A stretch of DNA of 64,000 nt, from assembly GCA_032690845.1 (NCBI GenBank), contig CM064424.1:48931511-48995510 (forward strand), written 5' to 3'. Positions 45,521 through 56,229 of this stretch are shown one piece after another (position 1 is the first letter of the stretch; each line of letters begins with the position of its first letter). The DNA is from Eleusine coracana subsp. coracana (lineage: Eukaryota > Streptophyta > Magnoliopsida > Poales > Poaceae). The notes under the pieces were generated by a model, which worked only from the letters and a program-made list of their open reading frames with translations, searched no databases and had not been told where the DNA came from. A program made the position numbers and the translations under genes.

Positions 45521-46500
45521 ACTCTGTAGCTTCTCTGATATTTGAGGCCTCAGGATCTCCTTTTGTTGTTTCATGTTGCTGCCAAGGTTTGCACCCCATC
45601 CTTTACAAAATTGTTTGATTGATTTCTTTGTTTTCTTCCAATAATTCTGAATGCTTATCTCTTCCTTCTCAGGCCACCTCTCAATCACCATAGGTTTAAA
45701 TTCTGCTTGTTGAAGCCATGCGTCTTCAAATTTAAATCTGCGTACAACTGTAGCTGTGTCCCCGGTGTTTATGACAAGCGGGTTGTGGTCTGACCCAATT
45801 CTTGTTAAGGACTTGAGTGTTAGGAGTGGACAATAGATATCCCAGTCTTCAATGATTAGGATTCTGTCTAAGACGCATTGAATCAGTTTATCCTGTTTAT
45901 TTGTCCAGGTGTATCTGGACCCACCTTTATAAACCTCTCTTAACATTGTGTTACTTATGAAACTGTTAAACATATCTGACCATCTCTGATCAATGTGCTC
46001 TCACGATTTCTCATGTGCAAACCTAACAAAATTGAAATCGCCTCCTATCATTAGGTTAGGGTCAGACCGCATGATTTTTTGATAAAGCTCTTGCAAGAAA
46101 GCAAGTTTTCTTTCATCTGGCACAAGTCCATAAATATTGATAATTTCCCCGCAAAAACTATCCCTTTTGTTTCTGACCTTTATGCTGACAAAGAATTCAC
46201 CGTTGTCCTTGTCAATTACATCAAACTCTTCTAGCTTGACTCCAATCAACATACCACTGGAGTGACCTCTAGAGGTTACTTCCACTTAAAACTCTCCCCA
46301 GAGACTAAGCTGTCCAGCTCTCTTTTCTGAAAAGAAGCTTTAATAGTTTCCTATAGGCAAATCACGTCCACCTTATGTTTAATCACCAACTCTTTTAATT
46401 GTTTTCTTCGACCTTCGTGTCCAAGCCCTATAATATTCCAAAACAAACATATCATTCTGGCTTTTTCTTCCCCTAGGTGCACCACTATTGTGGCATTGCT
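45521..46500 (-). pseudogene. Second L1-type LINE fragment, endonuclease region, minus strand
   Basis: On the minus strand the frame begins near 46455 with MICLFWNIIGLGHEGRRKQL and DVICL. It continues to SSGMLIGVKLEEFDVIDKDN, IINIYGLVPDERKLAFLQE and PNLMIGGDFNFVRFAHEKS. After one stop it goes on with SRYTWTNKQDKLIQCVLDRI and SDHNPLVI. The motifs IYGP-like, GGDFN, YTWTN and SDH are those of L1 endonucleases. The protein sequence differs clearly from the plus-strand fragment, so the two come from different LINE families. The RT domain is missing. Confidence 0.75.
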
Positions 46501-46581
46501 AAATGTATCTTGGGGTTCAATCACCCCATCTCTGTATTATGTCGTTAATGAATAAAGTCTTCAGTAATCAAAAAAAAAAGA
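46501..46581 (+). mobile_element. LINE 3' tail with poly(A), plus strand
   Basis: TTATGTCGTTAATGAATAAAG and then CTTCAGTAATC precede ten A residues (46569-46578). A poly(A) tail on the plus strand directly next to a LINE 5' part on the minus strand could mark an inverted (twin-primed) insertion. It could alternatively be the 3' end of the plus-strand LINE interrupted by the other one. No convincing TSD was found. Confidence 0.5.
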
Positions 46582-47006
46582 GAGAGTAGATTCTCATCAG
46601 AGAGGGGATGTCTGCAACACAGTTGCTGCTCCAGCACTCAAGAGTCAAGACGCGGGAAGGGATGAAGCAAAACTAACGGGAAACGAGAAGGAAGTCTGGT
46701 ACTCTGGTGTCTAAGTGAGTGGACATGATTGGGTCCGCCGACCCGTTTAAGTGTAAGTACTAGTTGAGAGCCGTGAGCAAGAGGGTAACTATTATTATTC
46801 TTTTAATCGAATCTCTCTATTCATTGAGTTGTTCTTCTTTCTCTTGGTCGTCCATTCTACCTATCTCGACTAACCTGCTGCTAACATGAATGTTGATCAG
46901 TACAGAAATTCTTCATCTCAATGACAATCATGTTTGTTTTTGATATTTTATTTAGGAATGGGGAGATACGGAGTATTTCAATATTCTAGCAGGTGACAAA
47001 AGATAT
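46582..47006. other. No gene recognised; left flank of the young Copia element
   Basis: Unique-looking sequence without an ORF above noise. It ends with GATAT (47002-47006), the left target duplication of the Copia element. Confidence 0.5.
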
Positions 47007-47182
47007 TGTAGAAGAATATGATTCACGTAACTGAGTTGATTGATTAATCAATGATACATGTACAAGTATATATAGGCGTGGCTTGACTTATAGAAACAGA
47101 ATCAAGCGTACCTCCGCCGTATACATATGAGAGCCAACTATGAATACGTGAGTATAGGGAAAGACCAAACATCATCTAACAT
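47007..47182 (-). repeat. 3' LTR of the Copia element (176 bp)
   Basis: On the plus strand it runs TGTAGAAGAATATG...CATCTAACA, i.e. TGTTAGATG...CTACA on the element strand. Compared with the right copy it has AATGATAC for AATAATAC, GAGCCAAC for GAGTCAAC, and one extra A in GGGAAAAGACC. Confidence 0.95.
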
Positions 47183-47204
47183 CCCCCCACAGTTTGAGCA
47201 TCCA

Positions 47205-50200
47205 CTACTCACAGACGTTCAAATTGGATCTAAACTCGGTGAAGACAGATGTTGATAAACCTTTGGTGAAAATATCAGCATACTGTGACTGTGACGAGGT
47301 GGGCACATGAAGAACGCGAAGATCACCAATGGCAACGTGATCTCGAACAAAATGCAAGTCTATCTCGATATGCTTCGTGCGCTGATGTTGCACGGGATTA
47401 CTTGAGAGGTAGACAGCACTGATGTTGTCACAGTAGACGAGGGTGGCTCAACTGGGTGTTGAATGAAGCTCGCCCAGGAGCTGGCGAAGCCAGGATGCTT
47501 CAGCAACGGCATTAGCGACGGCTCTGTATTCAGCTTCAGCACTAGAGCGGGATACTGTGGTCTGTCATTTAGATGACCAAGACACCAAATTATCGCCAAG
47601 AAAAACAGAATATCCAGAAGTTGACCGACGAGTGTCAGGGCAGCCGGCCCAGTCCGCGTCTGAGTAAACTGTGATAGCAACAGGCAAAGATTTGTGCAAC
47701 AAGAGACCATGAGCTAGAGTGCCACGAATGTACCGAAGGATGTGCTTCACTGCAGTGAGGTGAGGCTCTCGGGGATCATGCATATGAAGGCACACTTGTT
47801 GAACAGCATAAGAAAAGAAATATCTGGCCTAGTGAAGGTGAGATACTGAAGAGCACCGACGAGGCTCCGGTACTGAGTAGCATCGCGCATAGGAGGACCA
47901 GCGGCAGGAAGCTTGGCATGTGTATCGACAGGCGTGCCACACGGCTTATAGTCCATCATGCCTGCTCGCTCCAAGATGTCCAACATGTACTGGTGTTGGG
48001 ACAAAAACATCCCTGCAGGTCCTCGTTGAATAGATATGCCTAGGAAATAATGCAGCTCGCCCAAGTCCGTCATAGAAAATTCCTGTTGCAAGGCCATGAT
48101 AACCCGGTGAAGAAGATCCATTGAGGAGGCAGTAAGAACAATGGCATCCACATAAAGCAACAAATAGACTGTATCGGTACCGCATCGATAAATAAATAGA
48201 GATGTATCGGACTTAGCTTCAACAAAACCGAGGGTGGCAAGAAAGGAAGCAAAGCGACTATATCATGCGCGTGGAGCTTGCTTCAGACCATATAATGATT
48301 TATTGAGGCGGCACACATGATTTGGACGAGAGCTGTCAACAAATCCAGTTGGTTGAGAACAAAAAACTGTCTCTGACAATGTCCCATGGAGGAAAGCATT
48401 CTTCACGTCGAGTTGATGAACAGGCCAACTGCGAGAGAGAGCAAGCGACAAAACTGTGCGGACGGTTGCCGGCTTAACGACTGGACTAAAGGTCTCATCA
48501 AAATCAACTCCTAGACGTTGAGTGAAACCACGAAGCATCCAACGAGCTTTGTATCTATCAAGAGTACCATCAGCATGAAATTTGTGACAGAAGATCTATT
48601 TGCCAGTGACAATATTACCGTGACTAGGACGCGGAGAGTTCTTGGCGAAGAGACCTTAGGATAAGTTGCTAAAACAAATGGAGGGGAGGATCGACCCGTT
48701 CAGTATAATTCCGAAGAAAGACTGTTGGCAGCAGGTGGAGACATTTCTTTGGCCCCCTTCCAAATAAATACGGGTAGGGTAGAGCTCGGCAGAGGGTTCG
48801 AGAATAGGGTAGGGTCCTGTCCTAATAAATTAAATAAAGATGTACGAGGTCTCAACTGCCATTGGACTGAAGAGCTGAGAACTCTTCCTCCATGGCTGCC
48901 CGCCAATGAGGATCAGCGAGGGCGGAGCGATACGTCTTCGGAATCGGAGACAATGACGTTGCATGAAGGTTGAGCTTCTGAACAGGAGCCGATAGCCTTG
49001 TTTCCCTCGTATCACCATGACATGTGGGTTTATCACGGGTGAGATGGGCACAGCATTGGCAGGAGGATAACGTGGTGCATGAGGAGCACTGCTGCCACGT
49101 GATGTGCCACTCGCCGCTGATTCCACGGGCACTGCTGCAACTTGTGCGATGGGAGACACCGGCACAACAGAGCAAGATGTCCCCGTGTCGAGAGCGGGGC
49201 TTGACGTAGAGGACGTTCCTGACCCAGACACCGCGGGGTCAAGTGTATGCATCGCACCGGATGCGGGAGAGGCCGCATGACCAGAGGAGACCGTGTCTTG
49301 TACTGGGGACATGTGCTGGAAGGGCGTCCTCGCATCGATGGCAGGGAAGCCTGGGGGCGGGCCAGCATGACGCAGGGAACAGGCGGGCAGGTCCGTACGC
49401 GTGACAAAATAGTCTACGGGCATGGGAACTGGGGCCTGGCTAGATGTTGTTGCAGATCCTGCAAGGGCTTGGTGTGGGCCTTTAGGCGCCGACACGAGCT
49501 CAGGCTCAAGGTTAACCAAAAAAATCAAAATCATTAGTGTTCCATGTGGAGTTCTCGGCAAAAGGAAAAATTGATTCATCGAACACGACGTGGCGAGAAA
49601 TGAGGATGTGATTAGTCGAGCGATCCAGACACCTATACCCTTTATGATCAGATGAGTAGCCAAGAAAGACACATAGGACAGAACGAGGAGCAAGTTTATG
49701 TGGAGAAGTGGCAGACGTATTAGGATAGCAAGCGCACCCAAAAACACGAAGATGAGTATAGGATGGGTGGTGGCCATGAAGTGCAAAGTGCGGTGTACCA
49801 AAACGAAGAGTTTTGGATGAGAGACGGTTACGAAGATATGTGGCTGTATGGAGAGCTTCTACCCAATAGCATGGCGGGAGGCTTGCTTGAAATAAAAGAG
49901 AGCGCATGGCATCATTGATGGTGCGAATAGCGCGCTCAGCTTTGCCATTTTGTGGAGAGGTGTAGGGACACGACATGCGAAGCGTGGCACCATGAGTGAG
50001 GAGGAATGTGCGAGTGGTGGAGTTATCGAACTCGTGACCGTTGTCGCACTGGACACTTTTGATGGATTTGGCAAATTATGTTTGCACAAACAAAAAAAAG
50101 TTAGACAAAGTGGGGAAAGTGTCTGATTTTAAGCACAAAGGAAACGTCCATGTAAAGTAAGAGCAATCATCCAAAATAATTAAATAATACTTGTAACCAG

Positions 50201-52364
50201 ACACGCTGACAAGGGGTGAGGTCCAAAGATCACAATGCATTAAATCAAAAATTTGGCTGGCACGGGAGGACGAAGTAGCAAAAGGCAAACGCACATGGCA
50301 ACCTAACTGGCAAGCATTACATAAAGTATCACTAGCACTTTTGTTACAAATGATAGCACAGGAACTAGCGAGTCTATGAAGGGCCTCATGGCTAGGATGA
50401 CCCAAACGGCGATGCCACACGGAGGACGGGGCGCCGGCGAGAAGAGCATGTGGCAGCGACGAGGCAAGCGATGGATTGAAAGGGTAGAGGGGTCCAGAGC
50501 TATTGCACCTGACGATCACGTTCCTGGAGAGGAGGTCCTTCACAGAAAAGCCAAAAGGATCAAACTCAATAGAGCAACCATTATCGGTGGTGAACCAACG
50601 AACAGACACAAGATTTTTAATAAGGTTTGGGGTGACTAAGACATTATGTAGAAAAAAGGGGCCCGGAAGAGTGACTGAGCCGGTAGAAACAACAGGGAGC
50701 AAAGACCCATTGCCAACAACGATGGATGAAGGTACTGAAGATGAAGGGTAAGTGGAGGAGAGGTTACCGGAAGTGGTGGTCATGTGCGAATCGGCGCCGG
50801 AGTCCAAGTACCAATCGACCGAGGGTGGCGGAGGCGTCAGCGTCATGGTGTTGAACGTGTTGGCGAGAGCATGCTGATCCCAACCAGGAGCAGGAGCTGG
50901 GGCGCCGGTCTGGTGCAGTGCCATACCATGCTGCAGAGGAGTGAAACCCGGTGGCACGAACTGTGGAGGTGGGGGCATGGACTGGAAACCCACCGGCGCC
51001 TGGAGTGCTGTGAAGGCCTGGTTTGTGGGGCGCTGGACAGGGAGCCGTGGTCCAAAGCCAGTAGCTGGTCCGGGCCACATCTGAATAGTGCCGGACCATG
51101 GGTCATAGACCGATGGCCAGCGTTGGCCAGGCGCGGGCGTGGTTCTAGCGGTGCGGCTGTTGTTGTTGCCCCGACCACCAGAGTTCTGTCCTTTGCCACG
51201 TCGTCGCCGATCATTGCTGGAGGAGCAGCTACTACCGCCCTGATGTGGTGGTGCAGGAGGGCGGACAGGAGCATATGCTGGTGGAGAGGACTGTGACGGC
51301 TGGTAAGGGGCACTGGGGGCGGAGCACCATTTGTTGCACGAGGGGCATTGGAGCTTGAGGCAGCAAAAGCTTGTGCAGGAATAACCGGATGGGTTGGCAT
51401 GGTTGACTCCTCGATCTCAAGGTCAGATCGCACCGCCTGAAAGTCAGGGAAAGGCCTCTGGCGTTTGAGGAGAGCAGCCATGTAGGCAAACTTCTCATTG
51501 AGACCGCGCAGCACAGCGAGGACAAGTGTGCGATCATGAACAAGCTCGCCGAGATCGGCGAGGGCGTCGGCCATACCCTTGAGCTTGCGGCAGTAGGTGG
51601 AGACGTCCTGATCGCCTTGGACAAAGTTCCGAAACTTGGCGTCGAGGTAGAGGGCGCGAGTCTCCTGGTGACCGAGAAACTGCTGTTCGATGTTGAGCCA
51701 CCCACGACGAGCGGTGGCACCGCGGATGAGGACGATCTCAGCAAGGAACGGCGCCATAGTGTTGTGCATCCATGTGACCACCACACAGTTCATGCGACAC
51801 CAGTCGGCCGATGAGCGATGGACGACATCAGACAGAACATGCGCCTGGAGAGAATACTTTCCCAAGGTGAGCAGGAAGAGTTCTTTCCACTTGGTGAAGT
51901 TGAGCGTGGCGAGATCAAGTGTGACCGGGATGAGCGCCTGAATGTTCTGCACGGACACAGCTTGGGCATACAGATTTGCAAGTGCAGCCGCCTCGTGGAA
52001 AGCAAGGGCGTGCTCTACATCAGTAGTAGATAGAATCGTGGCCATCATCACGATTGTTTTCGGCCTCGTCATGGCGGACGAGGGCTTCAAGTTCCTCACG
52101 TGCGCGGGTGGCCTCAAGTTCACGACCGCGGAGGGTCTCGAGTTGGCGTAGACGTGCCGCAGCCTCCTCCTTGCGTTGAGCATCGGCGGCAGCGGCCTTT
52201 TGGCGAAGCGCCTCAGCTTCTTTGGCGGCGGCATTCTGGCGAGCAAGCTCCTGTGCGGCAGCATCGAGGTTGTCGATGGACGCGGCAGAGGAGTGGTCAG
52301 CGGCAGAAAGCGCGGCAGGGGGAGGTTGTTTGGGCGGCATGGCGGCGGCGGCGCTATGGAGCAA
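47205..52364 (-). pseudogene. Copia gag-pol polyprotein, multiply interrupted, RT motif YVDA
   Basis: Gag starts near 52364-52340 (MPPKQPPPAAL) with an Ala/Glu/Arg-rich coiled-coil-like segment. It shifts frame at ~52030, continues TLNFTKWKELFLLTLGKYSL to ~51320, and shifts again. Next come WPSVYDPWSGTIQMWPGP and the protease DWYLDSGADSHMTT (~50805), then HRRLGHPSHEALHRLASS (pre-integrase). Integrase is split by a frameshift at ~50080 and ends YTSPQNGKAERAIRTIND. RT has VDFDETFSPVVKPATVRTVL, a TGG-to-TGA-type stop at 48263-48265, and LLYVDAIVLTAS (48125-48160), where the family has YVDD. Another frameshift lies near 47810. RNase H has YSDADWAGCPDTRRSTSGY, then two TGA stops at CGA positions (47563-47565 and 47450-47452), and ends KHIEIDLHFVRD. 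48600-48840 before RT is rearranged. No zinc knuckle is seen in gag. Confidence 0.9.
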
Positions 52365-52431
52365 GCGTGGCGGCGGCTAGGGTTGGTGGAGCGGAAGCTT
52401 TAGGTCGAGGAAGCGACCGGATCGGATACCA

Positions 52432-52606
52432 TGTAGAAGAATATGATTCACGTAACTGAGTTGATTGATTAATCAATAATACATGTACAAGTATATATAG
52501 GCGTGGCTTGACTTATAGAAACAGAATCAAGCGTACCTCCGCCGTATACATATGAGAGTCAACTATGAATACGTGAGTATAGGGAAAGACCAAACATCAT
52601 CTAACA
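52432..52606 (-). repeat. 5' LTR of the Copia element (175 bp)
   Basis: It is the partner of 47007-47182. On the element strand it is followed by the TGGTATC primer-binding site (52425-52431 on the plus strand as GATACCA). A TATA-like CTATATATAC (plus-strand GTATATATAG) lies mid-LTR. Confidence 0.95.
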
Positions 52607-52611
52607 GATAT

Positions 52612-52799
52612 ATTATTAATTTATACCTCAAATTAGACAGGTGACCATAGTTAATTGCACAGAGTGGATGAAATGACGGGTTCTCGATACAACATAAAGT
52701 TATTCTTCTTCTTAAAAAAAAAAGATACAACAGAATGCTACAACATGCATGGTGAACGACAACGGAACCCGAACAAAGAAGAACTTCATGAGAGCTTGC
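52612..52799 (-). other. Probable 3' UTR / downstream region of the DUF1295 gene
   Basis: This 190-bp gap separates the Copia TSD from the stop codon at 52800. It is unique sequence with an A-run (plus strand 52714-52724). The young retrotransposon thus landed within about 200 bases of the gene's stop codon and may lie in or just beyond its 3' UTR. Confidence 0.5.
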
Positions 52800-54016
52800 T
52801 TAGGTCTCCTTCTCCTTTGGTTCTGGCACGGCCTTCCTGAACCAGGGGATCCAAACAGAGGTCCTCTTCTGGTACATCCTGTAAGCCTGAGCCCGATGCT
52901 CCTGCTTCAGCATGCGGCGCTCGACAAGAAGCGTGACGTAGCCAAGGCATAGGCTGTTGACAAGCGGTCCCACGAACATCCAGCCCTGACCCAGGTTCCA
53001 GGCGAAGAGGTACAGTCCCCACCACCAGAGCTGCTCGCCCAAGTAGTTAGGGTGGCGAGAGTAGCGCCAGAGGCCATCCTCAAGGGTCGGGATGGTTGGC
53101 TCGCCCAGTTTCTTGAGTTTTTGGTTCCAGCTCACGAACTTGTGCAGCTGGGTATCAGCAAAGTGAGCAATGACGATTCCAGCTATGCAGGTGGCCGCTG
53201 CCACTAGGTCCCAGATGCCCCATGGCTGGTTGCTGGAGTGGATGGCATGCATCGGCAGGCATATGCCAATCAGGAATACCTGTCAGCCAACAAGAATAAT
53301 GTGGTGGATCTCAGAATCAGAATATATATGACCAGATTGTGCTCGCCCATTTCTTGCGAATAATGGATACCTGCTGCGAGAGATAGACGGCAAAGAATGA
53401 CATCCACCACCAGGTCTTGCCGTACTGGCTACGCATCTCGTTGAACCTCCAGTCCTCTCTCTTGCCAAGCTCCCAGCCCTCCCGCCTGAGGTAGTTGTGC
53501 GTGAGCCTGACGCTCCACACCCATGTCAGCGCCACGGCCACCGCCGATCTCACTGTGTTCGCCTCGGACGCCGGATGTCCTCGGTAGTAGTGCAGAAGCA
53601 TTACCGGGATGACGGTCCAGTACAGGTCGATAAGCTGCAACAAACACTCCTGGAGTCAGCATTTCGTCGAACACATTGCAGGCTATATATCCCCCTTTTT
53701 TTTCGTAATGAAGATGCAGACTACCCTCCTTTTCAGGGGAGCAAAACCAAACTGAAGGGGGCCAGACAAAGAATGTGGCCTAGTGTCGCAGGAGGGAGTA
53801 TACCCAGTGGTTGGAGAGGATGAGGCCGACGAGCCAGAAGAGGACGTTGACGTTGAGGAAGAAGAGGACGTTCGCGAGGAGGAGCGGGTGAGCGGCGCAC
53901 CACGAGGAGATCGGGCCGGCATCGGCCCCCGTACGCACGAAGGAGATGTAGAAGAGGATGGAAGGGAGAGGGATGAGGAAGGCGATGACCAAGTTCTTGA
54001 GGTTGCCGCCGGCCAT
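52800..54016 (-). CDS. DUF1295 / steroid 5-alpha-reductase-like membrane protein, 318 aa, three exons
   Basis: Exons are 54016-53804 (71 codons), 53634-53371 (88) and 53279-52800 (159 plus stop). All junctions are GT-AG and phase 0 (NHW|GTATAC; TTGCAG|LIDLYW; SQQ|GTATCC; GACAG|VFLIG). The product is hydrophobic, with likely membrane segments near residues 8-28, 43-66, 73-90, 98-112, 146-170 and 182-200. It has the family signature YSRHPNYLGEQLWWWGLY (RHPNY at 234-238), also seen in steroid 5-alpha-reductases and isoprenylcysteine methyltransferases, where it helps bind the cofactor. The C-terminus KEKET fits a KxKxx ER-retrieval signal. Plant members are annotated as DUF1295 oxidoreductase-like proteins with no established substrate, so a lipid or sterol role is inference. 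No stop or frameshift is seen; it appears functional. Confidence 0.93.
53372..53803 (-). other. Intron 1 (53803-53635) of the DUF1295 gene, plus exon 2
   Basis: Intron 1 runs 53803 to 53635 (GTATACTCCC ... TTTGTTGCAG), 169 bp. It contains a short T-run on the plus strand (53694-53703). Exon 2 follows at 53634-53371. Intron 2 is 53370-53280 (GTATCCATTA ... GCTGACAG), 91 bp. Confidence 0.85.
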
Positions 54017-54083
54017 GCTGAAGCTGACCGGTGGTGTTGTGGTGAGTCTGACTGGTGCGGCTGCGAGCTCCTCTGTTTTGGAG

Positions 54084-54092
54084 GTTTTATAG
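54084..54092 (-). promoter_or_regulatory. TATA box of the DUF1295 gene
   Basis: The minus strand reads CTATAAAAC about 70 bases upstream of the ATG at 54016. A start site ~30 bases downstream would leave a 5' UTR of roughly 40 nt. The leader is C/A-rich (CACCACAACACCACCGG). Confidence 0.6.
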
Positions 54093-56073
54093 TGAGTGCT
54101 TCACATCAGTTCACCTCTTTTTTTAACCATCATCAGATCTGTACTATTTCTGCTTGAACCTACTTAATCTAAGGGATGTTTATTCTTCTATATATGTTTT
54201 CCATATGATGAGGGGTTAGAATAGCATGTTTTAATTTATTTTTAAGCTAAGTAAGCTAACATTAATGGAAAAGAAAAAGTTTCTTCAAATGGAGTTGACT
54301 GATGCTAAATTGTGTGCACTGAGGGGGAAAACCTAGTTTCCTCAATTGTATGAACCTAGATTTACTCATTTGGATTTTGAAACTCTAAATAATCCCATTT
54401 GAAAACCTGAAGAAAAAAAAAAGATTGGTGCTACGTGTTGTTTACGGTAGAGAAGTAGACACCAGCAGCTCATAGCGTTTCTCAAACTTTGGAAGAGCCG
54501 CCGGTTTTGTCCGGTGATAGGGGCCATCAGTCCATCACATACCTGTCGATAGTTTCGCTAAAAAATAAGGTACATGTTGATCATGATTAAGCTAGCTCGG
54601 AAGCCATGATGCAATTGCAATATGGGCCTAATGATGGCTTCAGCAGTCCTAATAACCAGGACCACGCTGACAGAACAGCATATCAGTGGAGCATGCATGT
54701 AATCTTCAGGCTTTAGAGTTCAACTTTTAATTAATTATTACAAGGCTCGTCTGGCCACATAGAGGCTCCAATGTCTGATACTTCAGAGGCTAGTATTGTA
54801 TCAGTAACCGAGTAGTGCACACCCTGTGGTCATGTGGCCCCTGTATATTTTGATCTTTACGTGTTATTTCAGGCTGCAACTTTGTTTATTTCAGGCCGGC
54901 GCTCGCATGGACCACCTGAAGTGGGACTTCAGTCCACCGATGCAATACAAAGATCCCTTTAGCCGTCATGCCATTCATTAAAGACTTCGAGTGAGAGATC
55001 TTATGGGCGGGATTACTCGTAATTAAATTATAAAGCACATCCAAAACAGTATAATTTCGTGATTGAGTTACTTAATACGTTTCTAAGTTAAAAGAAGTTA
55101 GTTGCTAGTTCTTGAGTGACTGAGATTTTGTATATCTCTCGGCCGTATTTTCAGAACACATAAAATGTAGGTGTTGAACATTTATTTGTAGAGTTATTAG
55201 AACAGTTTATAGCTGAAGCTGGAACCTTTAGTTTTCAAGTGACTAAAATCATGTATACATGATCATATCATATTTGAGAACCAACCCACTCAGATTCAAC
55301 TAAAGTACCATAACCACGTGCATTGGTAGCTAATTATTCAATTCGACAATAAGATATCATCGTAATGACTTTTGTAGCTACAATAAATTTTTATTGGATG
55401 TACCATATTTATTTAGATAGAATATTTATGTGAATACAAAATAAATAAATCTGGATGGTTGAATCATCGTTCAATGGTTGAAATAACAATGACTAAAAGC
55501 CGACGAAAATGTTAGTCACCTAACTAAGAATACCAACCCTAGCCCTTGGACGCCTTCATCGTGGAGGGAGGGGGGGGGGGGGGTTGACTTGGGGCTGAGG
55601 GTAGACTTCAATGGTTACATTACTTATGTGGTATGCCACTATAATAAATTTCAATGATGGTATTTTATATAGTCTATTATTGTAAATAGGTCTATGACGG
55701 GCCACGTAACCTCGTCCATCAAAGAATAGACCCCAAAAGAGGTTTTTACTAGCAACCCAATAATTATTGGAAATAAATTTTTTTATTCTCCAATAGTTCT
55801 TCCTAAATAAATCAAGAAAACTTTTTCTTGGATCATGTCAGTATCTAGGGCCACAACGATATTAATTCTCTTGGAAATACATGGATTGGGGCCCCAACTT
55901 TCTCCTTGTTTCTAGCTACAATGAGTTGAATTTTGAAGAGAATAAATCTATGAGTTATTTTAGAAAGTTGTTAGAGATTGTTTTTAGATTAAACCCATTA
56001 ATTTGACTTAGAGAGAGTTTATGAGGCTCTTTTGAAAATGCTCTAAGCGTTTGCCAATTTCCACTAAAAGGGG
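54093..56073. other. Upstream intergenic region of the DUF1295 gene; no gene recognised
   Basis: AT-rich unique-looking sequence without ORFs above noise. A poly-G run of about 14 lies at 55568-55581. No clear transposon ends were found. Confidence 0.5.
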
Positions 56074-56229
56074 CATTACTAGAAATCGATTTTTCAGTTA
56101 TGGACGTGAGCCATCTACTAGTACTGCAGATAACTCGATCACTATAGTGGTGTGGTTAAGATTTTTTTTCGAATGTCCATTACTATAGTGAATCTAGAAA
56201 TGACACTATAAATCAAATTTGCAGTAGTG
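56074..56229. mobile_element. Small MITE, ~156 bp, CACTA-like or Harbinger-like tips
   Basis: The left tip CATTACTAGAAATCGATTTT pairs with the inverted right tip CACTACTGCAAATTTGATTT. Internal GACACTATA and CACTATAGTGG suggest further inverted symmetry. No clean 3-bp TSD was found (GGG versus GTT), so the superfamily is open. Confidence 0.5.

Larger units (their letters stand above)
47007..52606 (-). mobile_element. Full-length Ty1/Copia retrotransposon, TSD GATAT, 5.6 kb
   Basis: LTRs at 47007-47182 and 52432-52606 are flanked by GATAT (47002-47006 and 52607-52611). On the minus strand the right LTR is the 5' LTR. It is followed by TGGTATCCGATC, matching the start of the initiator-tRNA-Met primer site TGGTATC. 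The left LTR is preceded by the polypurine ACTGTGGGGGGA (47183-47194). Domain order on the minus strand is gag, protease, integrase, RT, RNase H, as in Ty1/Copia. The LTRs differ by two substitutions and one 1-base indel, so insertion is recent. The coding region is nevertheless broken at many points. Confidence 0.95.

Noticed and set aside
49247..49537. Plus-strand ORFs in the Copia linker region
   Set aside because: Shadow frames opposite the integrase-RT linker on the minus strand.
50784..51296. 170-aa plus-strand ORF within the Copia element
   Set aside because: It is a shadow of the minus-strand gag/protease coding sequence, which carries the recognisable motifs.
53783..54157. Acidic 124-aa plus-strand ORF opposite exon 1 of the DUF1295 gene
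   Set aside because: Antisense shadow of a confirmed exon; no independent support.
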